Shown piece by piece: positions 1 to 8,368 of a stretch of 64,000 nucleotides of DNA (position 1 is its first letter; each line of letters opens with the position of its first letter). The notes below the pieces were generated by a model. That model did no database searches. It was not told where the DNA came from and saw nothing but the letters and a program-made list of their open reading frames with translations. This stretch comes from an uncultured Oscillospiraceae bacterium (GTDB lineage Bacteria > Bacillota > Clostridia > Oscillospirales > Oscillospiraceae). Made by a program: the position numbers and the translations under genes. The stretch covers positions 15,089 through 79,088 of the forward strand of contig CAKTOB010000008.1 of the NCBI GenBank assembly GCA_934589525.1. Reading direction: 5' to 3'.

Positions 1-376
1 GGCCGGAGAGGAAAATGCTTCCCTGGGGCAGGGGCGGCAGGGCCTGGGGACTTAAATGGTGGCCATGGGTCAAATAGAAGGTCTTTCCGTCCACCAGAAG
101 CTCCCCGTAATCTGCCATGCAGGGGAAGGGCAGCACCATCTGGTCCACCTCCGCCTCGCAGTTGCCCCGAACGGCAATGATTTTTTCGGACAGGGCACTT
201 AGCATGGGGATGACCTTTTTGGGGGCATAGTCCCGGGGCAAATCGTTTCTGGGGCCGTGGTAGAGAAGGTCCCCCAACAAAATCAGCTTGTCCGGGTTCT
301 CCTTTTCCATTTCTTCACAAAGCCGACCGCACCAATAGGCGCTGCCGTGAATATCCGAGGCAATAAGCAGTTTCAT
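1..376 (-). CDS. YfcE-type metallophosphoesterase, 3' end outside window
   Basis: Calcineurin-like phosphodiesterase that probably hydrolyses phosphodiester bonds with a two-metal centre in the cytoplasm. The visible 125 residues carry the family motifs in order: SDIHGS near residue 7 (D-x-H), LGDLLYHGP (GD and the substrate-side HGP), RGNCEAE (GNC, the usual GNxD/C box) and THGHH (GHxH). The C-terminus, with the last metal ligand, runs off the window. The ATG at 376 is preceded by AAAGGAGAA. It is the last visible gene of a leftward run and is separated from its neighbour by 72 bases that hold a GGACGTGT/ACACGTCC hairpin without a good U-tract. Physiological substrate unknown. Confidence 0.88.
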   Translation of the reverse strand, partial: MKLLIASDIHGSAYWCGRLCEEMEKENPDKLILLGDLLYHGPRNDLPRDYAPKKVIPMLSALSEKIIAVRGNCEAEVDQMVLPFPCMADYGELLVDGKTFYLTHGHHLSPQALPPLPQGSIFLSG

Positions 377-448
377 ATCCAAATTCTCCTTTAAAAGTAT
401 TGAAGGACGTGTCGCCTGGGTCACACGCAACACGTCCGGGTTTGTAGG

Positions 449-1063
449 TCAAAGCGTTTCCAGATAGGGTTCTACCGGAAAGGGCTTTAATGGCTCGTCT
501 TTTCGTAAGTACAAAGGGTGGTGGGGGTGGCCCTTCTTGGTGATGGCACCGGCGCAATACCACCGGGCGCCGTATTCTTTGCCGATGTCCAGCATGTCCC
601 GGACGCACTGGGAAAGATAGCTCCGCTTTTCAATCACGGCCCCCCAGGCGGCCCAGACCGCGGGCTCCGGGGACAGGGACAGCACATAGCGGAAGGCCGC
701 CATATTCTCCCGGTGAAGCAGGGGGTTCAGGGCCTTTTCCATGGCGTTGGGGTCGGTGGCCCGCTGGGCGTAGACGTTGAACATGAGAAAGCTGTCATAG
801 CCGTTGCCCAGGGCGATGCGCTCCACGGATTTTAAGGTGTTGTCCAGGGCATCGGGCCGGGCGGTGGAGGGGTTGACGCCGATGCAGATCAGAGGCTTTT
901 TTCCCCGGGTGCCCAGGATGTACCGGTATTCAGAATAGAAATTGGGGGCATAGAGCCATTTTTGAATGTCGTAATCCGGGCTGGGGGTGTTGGCGGCATC
1001 CAAGGCCTGCTGAAAGGTCACCAGCTCCAGCTGAGCGGTGGTCCCCTTTGGAATATGGCCCAT
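449..1063 (-). CDS. DUF1643 family protein
   Basis: A 204-residue soluble protein of the DUF1643 family, whose biochemical role is not established. The diagnostic block is ICIGVNPSTA around residues 62-71, followed by the DNT and the FMFNVYAQRATDP-like stretch typical of the family. The start at 1063 is chosen because a GAGGAAGAG ribosome site lies just upstream and the stop of the preceding gene is only 3 bases away. A longer in-frame extension into that gene is possible but would have no independent ribosome site. Tight packing suggests cotranscription with the folate-ligase operon. Confidence 0.8.
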   Translation of the reverse strand: MGHIPKGTTAQLELVTFQQALDAANTPSPDYDIQKWLYAPNFYSEYRYILGTRGKKPLICIGVNPSTARPDALDNTLKSVERIALGNGYDSFLMFNVYAQRATDPNAMEKALNPLLHRENMAAFRYVLSLSPEPAVWAAWGAVIEKRSYLSQCVRDMLDIGKEYGARWYCAGAITKKGHPHHPLYLRKDEPLKPFPVEPYLETL

Positions 1064-1065
1064 GG

Positions 1066-1638
1066 TCACTCTTCCTCGTGGGGAAACCACCAGCTCTTCT
1101 GGGGGTCGTGGAAGTCGCAGCTTTCCGGGGCAAGGCCCTTTTGGCGGCACCAGTTGGCAAAGGCCGTATCCAGGAAGGGGTAGACCCCCTCCATGGTGGA
1201 TTGCAGGCTGACGGTTTTGCCGTTTTCCAGCTGCAATTCTACCACGATGTTGCCGCCGGTGATGAGGTAGAGCTTCTGGCCCACAATGGCGCTGTAGGGA
1301 TAAGAGGCGCTTTTTTTGAACAGGGTGGACACCAGGAAGCTGTCAGCCCCGTAGAAAATGCCAAAGCCCAGGTAATAGACCGCCAGGGAAAGGCCCAGCA
1401 GCAGCACGATGATGCCGCCCCAGAACAATACCCGGTCGGTGCCCGCGCCGGTGACGATGGCGGCCACGCCCAGAGCCGAGAGGATCACTCCGAAAACCCC
1501 GTAGCGCTTGTTGACCCGGACGGCCTGACCGGACAGGTGCTCGGCCTTATTGCGGAACAGCTTTTGAAAGCCCTTGTCCACCAGACGGCACAGGCCGAAA
1601 ACCGCCGCCGCTGTGAAGATCCAAATCAGTGCTTCCAT
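1066..1638 (-). CDS. Small membrane protein of unknown function (DUF6560-like)
   Basis: A 190-residue protein. One hydrophobic helix occupies residues 1-17, and two more near 50-66 and 70-92 form a hairpin. A soluble C-terminal half (about 105-165) follows, rich in beta-strand-like segments such as LYLITGGNIVVEL. That arrangement resembles small membrane proteins with a PH-like domain, and the DUF6560 assignment is from memory and tentative. AAGGAG precedes the ATG. It lies 16 bases after the folate cyclo-ligase and 3 bases before DUF1643, so it is part of the same operon. No catalytic motif is visible. Confidence 0.7.
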   Translation of the reverse strand: MEALIWIFTAAAVFGLCRLVDKGFQKLFRNKAEHLSGQAVRVNKRYGVFGVILSALGVAAIVTGAGTDRVLFWGGIIVLLLGLSLAVYYLGFGIFYGADSFLVSTLFKKSASYPYSAIVGQKLYLITGGNIVVELQLENGKTVSLQSTMEGVYPFLDTAFANWCRQKGLAPESCDFHDPQKSWWFPHEEE

Positions 1639-1654
1639 AAAATCTCCTTATCCA

Positions 1655-2191
1655 TTACGCCCAGAGGACCGTGTCCACGGGAATGTCAAATTCTTCGGTT
1701 TCCAGCCGGGGCAGCACCTGAAAATCATAGCACAGGGCCACCGTGGGGTGGTTTGGCTCCCGGCTTAAAAATTTGTCATAAAAGCCGCCGCCGTAGCCGA
1801 TGCGGTGGCCCTGGGGGTCAAAGACCAGGCCGGGCATCAGCACCAGGGCTTCCGGGTCATTTGCCTCGGGGCCGTCGGCAATGGGCTCGGGGATACCGGC
1901 GTAGCCCGGGGCTACCTGGTTAAGGTCCGACAGCAGCAGAAATTTCATCTCGTCCCCATAGACCTTGGGCACCGCCACCTGCTTGCCGTCGGCCAGGGCC
2001 CGGAGCAGCATGGGCACCGTGCGGACCTCCTGGTTATAAGGAAGGTATCCGTAAATGGTTTTGGCTGCTGCATACTGGGGGCAGGCCCGGAATTTTTCGC
2101 CCAATACCCGGCTTTTTTCTTCAATTTGGGCCGGGGTCATGGCCCGTTTTTTCTCCCGGACCATGGCCCGGAGTTCCTTTTTATTCAGCAT
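1655..2191 (-). CDS. 5-formyltetrahydrofolate cyclo-ligase
   Basis: Converts 5-formyl-THF to 5,10-methenyl-THF with ATP, returning folate from its storage form to one-carbon metabolism. The 178-residue length is normal. The N-terminal basic segment (KKELRAMVREKKRAM) and the C-terminal phosphate/ATP loop RIGYGGGFYDKFL near residues 131-143 are diagnostic, and VLMPGLVFDPQGHRIG precedes the loop as in the family. The first 11 bases overlap the end of the upstream regulator gene (ATGCTGAATAA), which suggests translational coupling. Confidence 0.93.
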   Translation of the reverse strand: MLNKKELRAMVREKKRAMTPAQIEEKSRVLGEKFRACPQYAAAKTIYGYLPYNQEVRTVPMLLRALADGKQVAVPKVYGDEMKFLLLSDLNQVAPGYAGIPEPIADGPEANDPEALVLMPGLVFDPQGHRIGYGGGFYDKFLSREPNHPTVALCYDFQVLPRLETEEFDIPVDTVLWA

Positions 2192-2828
2192 CGGACGGTT
2201 CCTCCTCCTGGGCGGTCTCCGGTGTCCGGAACATCCGGAACCACAGGAAAATGGCCACCTGCCCGGGAATACCCAGCAGGAACAGCTTCCACAGGGAGAC
2301 CTTTAAAATCATTTTCAGGGATACATAAATGCTGGCAAGGCAGCCCCAGACGATGACGGAGATCAAACCCTTGTTCCAGCTGAAGAGCCCCCAGGCCGAG
2401 CGCAGGCTCAGCAGCACAATGGCATTGACGGGCACGGCGTAAATAAAGGCCATCCAGCTGCCCCGAATGCCGAAGGAGGAGATCACCACAAAGAAAAACA
2501 GGGCCACAAACCAAACCAGGGTGCTGGAAAGGGCCTGGATGATCCCCTTCCTGGGGGTGCGCTTCTGGGGCTCGTATGCTTCCGGCTCCGGAAGACAGGG
2601 GTCAGACAGAGCGGGGTCACGCACCAGCCGGTCCAGACTGACCCCAAAGAGGGTGCTCAGCTGCATGAGCGTCAGCACATCGGGCACCGATTCCCCCCGC
2701 TCCCATTTGGAAACGGCTTTATCGGAATAATTCAGCTTTTCCGCCAGCCCCGCCTGGGTCAGCCCGGCGGATTTTCGGCAGGTGGCAATGTTGCTGCCGA
2801 TTTGGGCTTTGATCTTCTCGTCGTCCAT
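2181..2828 (-). CDS. XRE-family HTH regulator with C-terminal membrane domain
   Basis: A 215-residue protein with an N-terminal Cro/C1-type HTH (residues 5-62: CRKSAGLTQAGLAEKLNYSD, then KAVSKWERGESVPD) and three to four hydrophobic segments in the C-terminal half. This layout is common in Clostridia, where the sensor part sits in the membrane. The ATG at 2828 is chosen over an upstream in-frame ATG because AGGAGGAAGA immediately precedes it. It is the first gene of the leftward operon and may autoregulate it. Target and signal are unknown. Confidence 0.85.
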   Translation of the reverse strand: MDDEKIKAQIGSNIATCRKSAGLTQAGLAEKLNYSDKAVSKWERGESVPDVLTLMQLSTLFGVSLDRLVRDPALSDPCLPEPEAYEPQKRTPRKGIIQALSSTLVWFVALFFFVVISSFGIRGSWMAFIYAVPVNAIVLLSLRSAWGLFSWNKGLISVIVWGCLASIYVSLKMILKVSLWKLFLLGIPGQVAIFLWFRMFRTPETAQEEEPSDAE

Positions 2829-2856
2829 TTTCTTCCTCCTGAGTCCAATTACAATA

Positions 2857-2885
2857 ATAGTAACATACTTTATTTTTGATTTCAA
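2857..2885 (-). promoter_or_regulatory. Promoter of the XRE-cyclo-ligase operon
   Basis: On the minus strand TTGAAA and TACTAT are separated by 17 bases and end about 30 bases before the XRE start codon. This is a good sigma-A-type match. Confidence 0.65.
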
Positions 2886-2915
2886 CAGACAAATTGTGAA
2901 CGGTCTGCTTATCTC

Positions 2916-3920
2916 TCAGGGAAGGTAATGGATGTCATGCTGGGATGTCAGGCTGCCCCGCAGGCCTTCCGTTGCGTAGAGGGTGCCGTCGTCGGTGATG
3001 AACACCGCCTCAAAGGCATCCCGGTGGTTTTGCCAGTAGCGGGTGGCATCTTCAAGACCCATAATGTACAGGGCGGTGGACAGGCCGTCTCCCAGGGTGC
3101 CGTCGGAGGTGATGACGGTAACGGAGCTCAGGCCCCTTTCCGCCGGAAAGCCGGTCCGGGGGTCTAGAATGTGGCGGTAAATGATGCCGGTTTCCGGGTC
3201 TTTAAAATAGCGCTCATAGCCTCCGGAGGTGATGACGGCCTTGTCCGTGACCCGGACCGCGGCGTAAACGTCCTCCCCGAAGGGGTCACGGATGCCGATG
3301 TTCCAGGGGCTGCCGTCGGGCTTGGCCCCCAGGCACTGGATGTTTCCCCCCAGGCTCACCATGGCGGAGGTGATGCCTGCATCCCGCAAAAGCTCCGTGA
3401 CACGCTGGGAAGTGAAGCCCTTGCCGATACCCCCCAGGTCGATCTGCTGCCCCGGCCCCAGGCTGGCCTGACCGTCTTCCCCCAGGGAGACTTCCCGGTA
3501 GTCAACCAAATCAAGAGCCTGGGAAAGCTCCTGCCGGGAGGGCACATGATAGTCCTTGTCATAGAAGCCCCAGAGCTTTACCAAGGGATATACCGTCGGG
3601 TCAAATACTCCCTGGGTGTCCCGGGCCAGGTCCAGGGCGCTTCCCAGAAGAGAAGCCGCATCCGGGGAAAGTACCGCGGTTTTCTCCCGGTTCAGGCGGC
3701 TGATGTCGCTGCTGTCATTTCCGATGCTCAAAAGGCTGTCCAGCCGCCGGATCTCCGCCGCCGCTTCATCCAGGGCCCGGTCCCGGTCTGTGCCGTAGGC
3801 CGTCAGGGTCATGACCGTATCCATGGCGGTGAGATACCGGGTAGAAGCCGCAGCCTCCCCGGCGGCCCCGCAGCCGGAGAGCAGAAAAAGACACAGGAAT
3901 ATTCCGAAAATTCGTTTCAT
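2916..3920 (-). CDS. apbE: FAD:protein FMN transferase, lipoprotein
   Basis: Attaches FMN covalently to threonine residues of extracytoplasmic redox proteins such as Rnf or NqrC-like subunits. The 334-residue protein begins with a lipoprotein signal (FLCLFLLSGC, lipobox LSGC at about 14-17), so it acts outside the membrane. ApbE landmarks follow in order: MDTVMTLTAYG, then FDPTVYPLVKLWGFYD, then IDLGGIGKGF, then SLGGNIQCLG, then TSGGYERYF and HILDPRTGFPA, and the metal-site region SDGTLGDGLSTALYIMG. No target flavoprotein is encoded next to it. AAAGGTG precedes the ATG. Confidence 0.95.
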   Translation of the reverse strand: MKRIFGIFLCLFLLSGCGAAGEAAASTRYLTAMDTVMTLTAYGTDRDRALDEAAAEIRRLDSLLSIGNDSSDISRLNREKTAVLSPDAASLLGSALDLARDTQGVFDPTVYPLVKLWGFYDKDYHVPSRQELSQALDLVDYREVSLGEDGQASLGPGQQIDLGGIGKGFTSQRVTELLRDAGITSAMVSLGGNIQCLGAKPDGSPWNIGIRDPFGEDVYAAVRVTDKAVITSGGYERYFKDPETGIIYRHILDPRTGFPAERGLSSVTVITSDGTLGDGLSTALYIMGLEDATRYWQNHRDAFEAVFITDDGTLYATEGLRGSLTSQHDIHYLP

Positions 3921-3957
3921 AAGGCACCTTTTTTATTCACATTATAATGTTATCTTT

Positions 3958-3986
3958 ATTATACTCCGGTATTTCGGCGCTGTAAA
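3958..3986 (-). promoter_or_regulatory. Promoter of apbE
   Basis: Minus strand TTTACA, 17 bases, TATAAT, upstream of the apbE ATG at 3920. It lies back to back with the promoter of the kinase gene. Confidence 0.6.
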
Positions 3987-4009
3987 GGTCACAAGGGGCA
4001 ATTTGCCTG

Positions 4010-4038
4010 TTGCAATTTGCCGCAACTTGTAATAAATT
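4010..4038 (+). promoter_or_regulatory. Promoter of the BadF-type kinase gene
   Basis: TTGCAA, 17 bases, TAAATT. The surrounding AATTTGCC repeats (4001-4022) make a short internal repeat across the -35 region that could hold an operator. No regulator is assigned. Confidence 0.45.
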
Positions 4039-4100
4039 ATATATAAGGAAAGTAGCGAACGAAATTCCTGGAATTCCGAGGCTATAGGGGGAAAATGAAA

Positions 4101-5021
4101 ATGAGCAAACTTTATCTCGGTGTAGATGGCGGCGGCTCCAAAACCGAGCTGTGCGTGGCGGACGGAGAGGGCAAGGTCCTTCTGACCCTGTCCGGTGGGG
4201 CCACCAGCTTTAAGTCTGTGGGCAATGCCACCGCCTTTGCCAATATGCGGGACCTGGTCCGGCGCATGGAGAATTTCGGCATCCGGGCCGGTCATGTGAC
4301 CAGAGGCATCTGGGGCATGTCCGGCTGTGACACCCCAGAGGACCGGCTGGTCTATGAGGCCATGATCCAGCAGGCCGGGTTCCCGTCGGAAAGGACCTGC
4401 GTGGTCAATGATGCCATTCTGCCCTTCTGGGCGGCGGCGGACGTGCCCGGGGTGGTGGTCATTGCCGGTACCGGCTCCATTGTGGTGGGGGTGGACAGCA
4501 AGGGCCGGACCAGCCGCATCGGCGGCTGGAACTATTCCTTCTCGGACCTGGGCTCCGGCTACTGGATGGCCTGCCGCCTGCTGCGGGAAATGACCCTGTG
4601 GCTGGACGGCTGCCGGGAGGACTGCTTTACGTTCCGGGCGGTGGAGCAGAAGCTGCTGCCCCAGGGCGGCGGCCGGGAGGAAATGCTCTATCGGCTGTCG
4701 AACCTGACCAAGGGGGACGAGATCGCCACCTACGCCTCTATCGTATTGGAGACGGCAGAGTCCCCCCTGTGTAAAAAACTCCGCCAGGGGGCGGTGGACA
4801 GCCTGACCCTTTACGCCGGGAAGATGCTGGAAAACCTGAAGGCCCAGGGGGAGGAGAACCTGAAAATCGTCCTCTCCGGCGGCCTCTTCAAGAGCGACTG
4901 CTTCCGCGCCCAGGCCGTGGAGGCCATGGAAAAGCTGGCACCGGTGGTGGTAAACACCGTGTCCCCGGCCATGGGCGGCATCCGCATGGCCATGAACATG
5001 GGCAGCGGCAAGGCCTTTTAA
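4101..5021 (+). CDS. BadF/BadG/BcrA-family ATPase, probable N-acetylglucosamine kinase
   Basis: Member of the ASKHA (actin-like) fold with the phosphate-1 loop at the extreme N-terminus (YLGVDGGGSKTE) and the VIAGTGSI phosphate-2 loop near residue 130. A GGWNYSFSDLGSGYW stretch follows, and SGGLFKSD near 265 is the adenosine-site element. The length of 306 residues fits single-domain sugar kinases (GlcNAc/glucosamine kinases) rather than the radical-enzyme activators, because the CxxC-type Fe-S cysteines of activators are absent. ATG 4101 is chosen because AGGGGG ends 9 bases before it; an ATG at 4095 would be only 3 bases away. Sugar specificity is inferred. Confidence 0.85.
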   Translation: MSKLYLGVDGGGSKTELCVADGEGKVLLTLSGGATSFKSVGNATAFANMRDLVRRMENFGIRAGHVTRGIWGMSGCDTPEDRLVYEAMIQQAGFPSERTCVVNDAILPFWAAADVPGVVVIAGTGSIVVGVDSKGRTSRIGGWNYSFSDLGSGYWMACRLLREMTLWLDGCREDCFTFRAVEQKLLPQGGGREEMLYRLSNLTKGDEIATYASIVLETAESPLCKKLRQGAVDSLTLYAGKMLENLKAQGEENLKIVLSGGLFKSDCFRAQAVEAMEKLAPVVVNTVSPAMGGIRMAMNMGSGKAF

Positions 5022-5034
5022 ATAGTATAAAAAT

Positions 5035-5076
5035 GGAGCAGGCATGGACCGTCATGCCTGCTCCGGTTTTCTTTTT
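5035..5076. terminator. Bidirectional intrinsic terminator
   Basis: Perfect 12-bp stem GGAGCAGGCATG/CATGCCTGCTCC with a 6-base loop, T-rich on the right side and A-rich on the left. It lies between the convergent kinase and transporter genes. Confidence 0.9.
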
Positions 5077-6430
5077 ATAGAAGTCCCTCCACCAGGATCA
5101 CCAGGATCAGAACGGGCAGAACGAAGCGGAAATAATACTTCATCCAGCCCTTTACTTGCAGCCCCTTGCCGGTGTTGGCCTCGGCCTGATAGTTTTCAAA
5201 GCCCCAGCCCCATTTGGTGACGCAGAACAGCAGGTACACCAGTGACCCCAGAGGCAGCAGGAGGTTGCTGACCAGGAAATCCTCGCTGTCCAATACGTCT
5301 CTGGCCCCGATGATGTGCAGGTTTTGCCACACATTGTAGCCCAGAACGCAGGGAAGACTGGCAACCAGTACCAGTGCGCAGTTTATAAGGGCGGCTTTCT
5401 TGCGGCTCCATCCCAGAGTGTCCATGCAGAAAGACATGAGGTTTTCAAACACCGCGATCACCGTGGAGAAGCTGGCAAAGGTCATAAACAGGAAGAACAG
5501 GCTCCCCCAGACCCGGCCCCCGGCCATGTTTACAAAGACGTTGGGCAGGGTGATGAAAATCAGGCTGGGACCGGCGTTGACCTCCACCCCGTAGCTGAAG
5601 CAGGCGGGGAAGATGATGAGGCCCGCCGTCAGCGCCACGAAGGTATCCAGGCCGCAGATGCGCACGCCTTCGCTGAGCAGCGTGTTGTCCTTGCTCATGT
5701 AGCTGCCGAAAATCTCCATGGCGGCCACCCCCAGGCTCAGGGTGAAGAAGGACTGGTTCATGGCGGCGCTGATGACGCTGCCAAGCCCCGCGGCCCGGAC
5801 GTTCTGGGCATTGGGCACCAGATAGAACCGCAGCCCCTCCCCGGCGCCGGAAAGGGTCATGCTGTGGACCGCCAGAACCACGATCAGGATCAGCAGCCCC
5901 GACATCATGAATTTGCTGATCTTCTCCAGGCCGTTCCGCAGGCCCCGGCTGCAAATCAGGAAGCCCGCCAAAACGGTCAGCACCATCCAGAAGCCCATTT
6001 CCATGGGATCTCCCAGCATCCGGCCAAAGACTGCCCCGCACTGCTCCGTGTCCATTCCGGCGGCAAATTGGCCGGTGGCGAACTTATAGAAGTAGCTGAC
6101 CATCCAGCCGGAAACGGTGGTGTAGTACATCATCAGAAGATAGCAGCCCCCGATTGCAAACCAGCCGTGGATGTGCCAGGAGCTTCCCGGCTTTTCCAGG
6201 GCCTGGTAGCCCTGAACGGCGCTTTTCCGGCTGCCCCGGCCCACCGCCAGCTCCATGGTCAGTACGGGCAGCCCCATGATGACCAGAAACAGCAGATACA
6301 GCAGCACAAACCAGCCGCCGCCGTTCTGCCCCACCACATAGGGAAATTTCCAGACGTTGCCGATGCCCACGGCGCAGCCCGCGCTGACAAGCAGGAAGCC
6401 CAGCCGGGATTTAAAAGATTCTCTTTCCAT
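5075..6430 (-). CDS. Sodium-dependent transporter, NSS (neurotransmitter:sodium symporter) family
   Basis: Imports an amino acid or amine with Na+. The 451-residue protein has about 11 membrane helices. The NSS hallmark is at the N-terminus: residues 12-35 contain GCAVGIGNVWKFPYVVGQNG, which forms helix 1 with its sodium-site unwound GIGNVW. A conserved FFTLSLGV segment in helix 6 and a TFASFSTV segment in helix 8 follow. The start at 6430 is chosen because AGAGG lies 7-8 bases before it. It is divergent from a LysR gene that probably controls it. Substrate cannot be read from sequence. Confidence 0.92.
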   Translation of the reverse strand: MERESFKSRLGFLLVSAGCAVGIGNVWKFPYVVGQNGGGWFVLLYLLFLVIMGLPVLTMELAVGRGSRKSAVQGYQALEKPGSSWHIHGWFAIGGCYLLMMYYTTVSGWMVSYFYKFATGQFAAGMDTEQCGAVFGRMLGDPMEMGFWMVLTVLAGFLICSRGLRNGLEKISKFMMSGLLILIVVLAVHSMTLSGAGEGLRFYLVPNAQNVRAAGLGSVISAAMNQSFFTLSLGVAAMEIFGSYMSKDNTLLSEGVRICGLDTFVALTAGLIIFPACFSYGVEVNAGPSLIFITLPNVFVNMAGGRVWGSLFFLFMTFASFSTVIAVFENLMSFCMDTLGWSRKKAALINCALVLVASLPCVLGYNVWQNLHIIGARDVLDSEDFLVSNLLLPLGSLVYLLFCVTKWGWGFENYQAEANTGKGLQVKGWMKYYFRFVLPVLILVILVEGLL

Positions 6431-6482
6431 TCTTTTTCCTCTCTTTTGCATAGTGAGACTATTCTATCTCGGAAAAACCCGG

Positions 6483-6512
6483 TTGACAACGGCGGATACC
6501 GCATACTATAAT
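6483..6512 (+). promoter_or_regulatory. lysR promoter with embedded palindrome
   Basis: TTGACA, 18 bases, TATAAT. The spacer contains GCGGATACCGC (6491-6501), an 11-base palindrome, so a repressor or the LysR protein itself could bind between -35 and -10. It lies in the 111-base gap shared with the divergent symporter gene. Confidence 0.6.
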
Positions 6513-6541
6513 AAGAAAAACCAATGATAGAGGGCTGTAAC

Positions 6542-7435
6542 ATGAATCAAAACCAGCTGAAATACTTTGTGGCCGCGGCGGAGAGCCGGAACTTTACCAA
6601 GGCCGCGGAGCAGTTTTACATTTCCCAGACCGCCATTACCCAGCAGATCCGGCTTCTGGAGCAGACCCTGGGCTGTGCGCTCTTTGACCGGAGCACCCGG
6701 CCCGTCAGCCTTACCGGGGCAGGGGAGACCTTTCTGGGGGAGGCCAAGGAGATTTTAGAGCGGATGAACCGGGCGGTGGAGCTGACCCACGGCGCGGCCA
6801 TGGGCCTGTCCGGCACCTTGCAGCTGGGCTATGTCTGCGGCTATGAGCACAGCGACCTGCCCATGTGGATGCGGCACTTCCATGGGGCGAACCCCAATAT
6901 CCTGGTGAGCTTTTACAGGTGCTCTGCGGATGTCCTGTCCTCCGGCGTCCTGAGCGGGGCCTATGACCTGATTTTCACCTGGGACTCCACCAACTTAAAG
7001 CAGAATGAAGAGGTGGACTATGTGACCGTGGAGCGGGTGCGGCTGATGGTGGCGCTGTATGACCGGCACCCCCTGGCCCAGCGGCAGCGGCTCCGGCGGC
7101 AGGAGCTCATGGGGGAGAATATTCTATATATGTCCCCTTCGGCGGATATAGAGTCCTACGGCGATGCCTTTTACATGGAGCTGTACCGGAAGGCCGGGTA
7201 CAAGCCCAATATCCTGTTCCGCTCCTCTGATGCGGAAAGCATCTTAATGATGGTGGCCTCCGAGGAGGGCATCTCCATTTTGCCGGAATACTGCACCACC
7301 AAATTGAACCACTCCGATAATCTCCGCTTTGTGCCCCTGGAAGGGGAGCAGGAGGTGGAGGAGATCGTGGCCGTGTGGCGGCGGGACAACCGCAACCCGG
7401 CATTGGGCCGCTATTTACAAAGTATTCAAAAGTAA
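6542..7435 (+). CDS. LysR-family transcriptional regulator
   Basis: A 297-residue LysR protein. The N-terminal winged HTH covers residues 1-60 (NQNQLKYFVAAAESRNFTKA, then SQTAITQQIRLLEQTLG), with a co-inducer-binding domain after residue 90. The ATG at 6542 is favoured by GAGGG 6 bases upstream; an earlier in-frame ATG at 6524 lacks a ribosome site. Divergence from the NSS transporter, with a short shared control region, is the classical LysR arrangement. It probably activates transport of the ligand it senses. Confidence 0.92.
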   Translation: MNQNQLKYFVAAAESRNFTKAAEQFYISQTAITQQIRLLEQTLGCALFDRSTRPVSLTGAGETFLGEAKEILERMNRAVELTHGAAMGLSGTLQLGYVCGYEHSDLPMWMRHFHGANPNILVSFYRCSADVLSSGVLSGAYDLIFTWDSTNLKQNEEVDYVTVERVRLMVALYDRHPLAQRQRLRRQELMGENILYMSPSADIESYGDAFYMELYRKAGYKPNILFRSSDAESILMMVASEEGISILPEYCTTKLNHSDNLRFVPLEGEQEVEEIVAVWRRDNRNPALGRYLQSIQK

Positions 7436-7532
7436 AAATGACAATTGTTACAAAAATAAACAGATTCGTTACGGTCAACCGGCGGGCATTTTGTCAAAAT
7501 CTCTAAAAAAGGTAAATGTTTCCTTAACATAG

Positions 7533-7560
7533 TTGATTTTTGGTCAAGAAACTGTATAAT
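7533..7560 (+). promoter_or_regulatory. Promoter of the lipoprotein gene
   Basis: TTGATT, 16 bases, TATAAT in the AT-rich 194-base gap after lysR. Apart from this promoter, the gap 7436-7629 shows nothing else I can support. Confidence 0.6.
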
Positions 7561-7629
7561 ACGTCTTGTTCAGAAAATGTTATGTAACCATGATGTAACC
7601 GAAATGATACGATTGATGAGGGAAATACA

Positions 7630-8139
7630 ATGAAAAACATTCAAAAGCTCAGCGCGGCCCTGGTGGCCACCCTGCTGTGTCTCAATATAAGCGCCTGCCA
7701 GTCCGCAGAGCCTTCCACCGTGACCACCGCCGCCACCATGCCGGAGGCCCAGACCCGGGCCACCGTCTCCGCCGTCCAGACTCAGGGAAAAGAGGACCTG
7801 GTGAGACTCCTGGACCAGGTGGAAGAAAATGTCTTCCCCGGCACCGCCGGAAGCACCGCCACCGCCGTACCCTATACCGCCAAGCTCCTGGACTGGTGCA
7901 AATCCACGGGTCTCAGCGAAAATGAAATGATTGCTGCGGAAAACAGCTGGATGCGGGGCAAGGACAAAGAGGAGCTGGCAAGCAAATTCACCCTGATCCT
8001 GGAAACCTACCGCCAGCTCATGGGCAAGGACGCCCAGAGCCTTTTGGACACCGCGGGCTACGAAACCGATTCCTACCCCTGGCCCGACTCCTGCACCCAG
8101 ATCATGACCACCCTTTTATCCACCCTGGGGGCGGAATAA
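7630..8139 (+). CDS. Small lipoprotein of unknown function
   Basis: A 169-residue protein with a lipoprotein signal peptide (positively charged start, hydrophobic core, then NISAC with the lipobox Cys at residue 23). A Thr/Ala-rich linker (about 24-50) follows, then a helical domain containing LLDQVEENVFPGTAGSTA. The linker followed by a compact alpha-helical domain resembles cell-surface lipoproteins of Clostridia, but I recognise no family. It is monocistronic, with its own promoter and the tRNA-Val promoter directly after it. Confidence 0.75.
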   Translation: MKNIQKLSAALVATLLCLNISACQSAEPSTVTTAATMPEAQTRATVSAVQTQGKEDLVRLLDQVEENVFPGTAGSTATAVPYTAKLLDWCKSTGLSENEMIAAENSWMRGKDKEELASKFTLILETYRQLMGKDAQSLLDTAGYETDSYPWPDSCTQIMTTLLSTLGAE

Positions 8140-8180
8140 AAGGGCCTCCAAAAATGTTTTAAAATTCTTAAAAAAAGTGC

Positions 8181-8209
8181 TTGACATTTTCGCCCCTATG
8201 GTATATAAT
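8181..8209 (+). promoter_or_regulatory. tRNA-Val promoter
   Basis: TTGACA, 17 bases, TATAAT, 43 bases before the tRNA. A near-consensus promoter, as expected for a stable RNA gene. Confidence 0.85.
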
Positions 8210-8251
8210 CCTAACTGTTCCGAGCGCAACACCTCAGAACCTCCAAAACAA

Positions 8252-8328
8252 GGACGATTAGCTCAGCTGGCTAGAGCATCCGCTTGACGTGCGGAAGGTC
8301 ATAGGTTCGAGTCCTATATCGTCCACCA
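8252..8328 (+). tRNA. tRNA-Val (anticodon GAC), CCA encoded
   Basis: All arms can be folded: acceptor GGACGAT/ATCGTCC, D-arm with GCTCAGCTGG, anticodon stem TCCGC/GCGGA with loop TTGACGT, and T-arm with GGTTCGAGTCC. Positions 34-36 read GAC, decoding GUC. CCA follows discriminator A. The 3' half is copied twice just downstream, once inverted and once direct. Confidence 0.95.
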
Positions 8329-8335
8329 AAATGAA

Positions 8336-8365
8336 AACACCACCCTTTGGGTGGTGTTCTTTTTT
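8336..8365 (+). terminator. tRNA-Val terminator
   Basis: Ten-base-pair stem AACACCACCC/GGGTGGTGTT with a TTT loop, followed by a T-rich tail. Confidence 0.85.
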
Positions 8366-8368
8366 GCG

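Noticed and set aside
377..448. Terminator hairpin between the DUF1643 and YfcE genes
   Set aside because: The GGACGTGT/ACACGTCC stem lacks a U-tract, and the loop is long, so it is more likely a processing or chance hairpin. The genes may still be cotranscribed.
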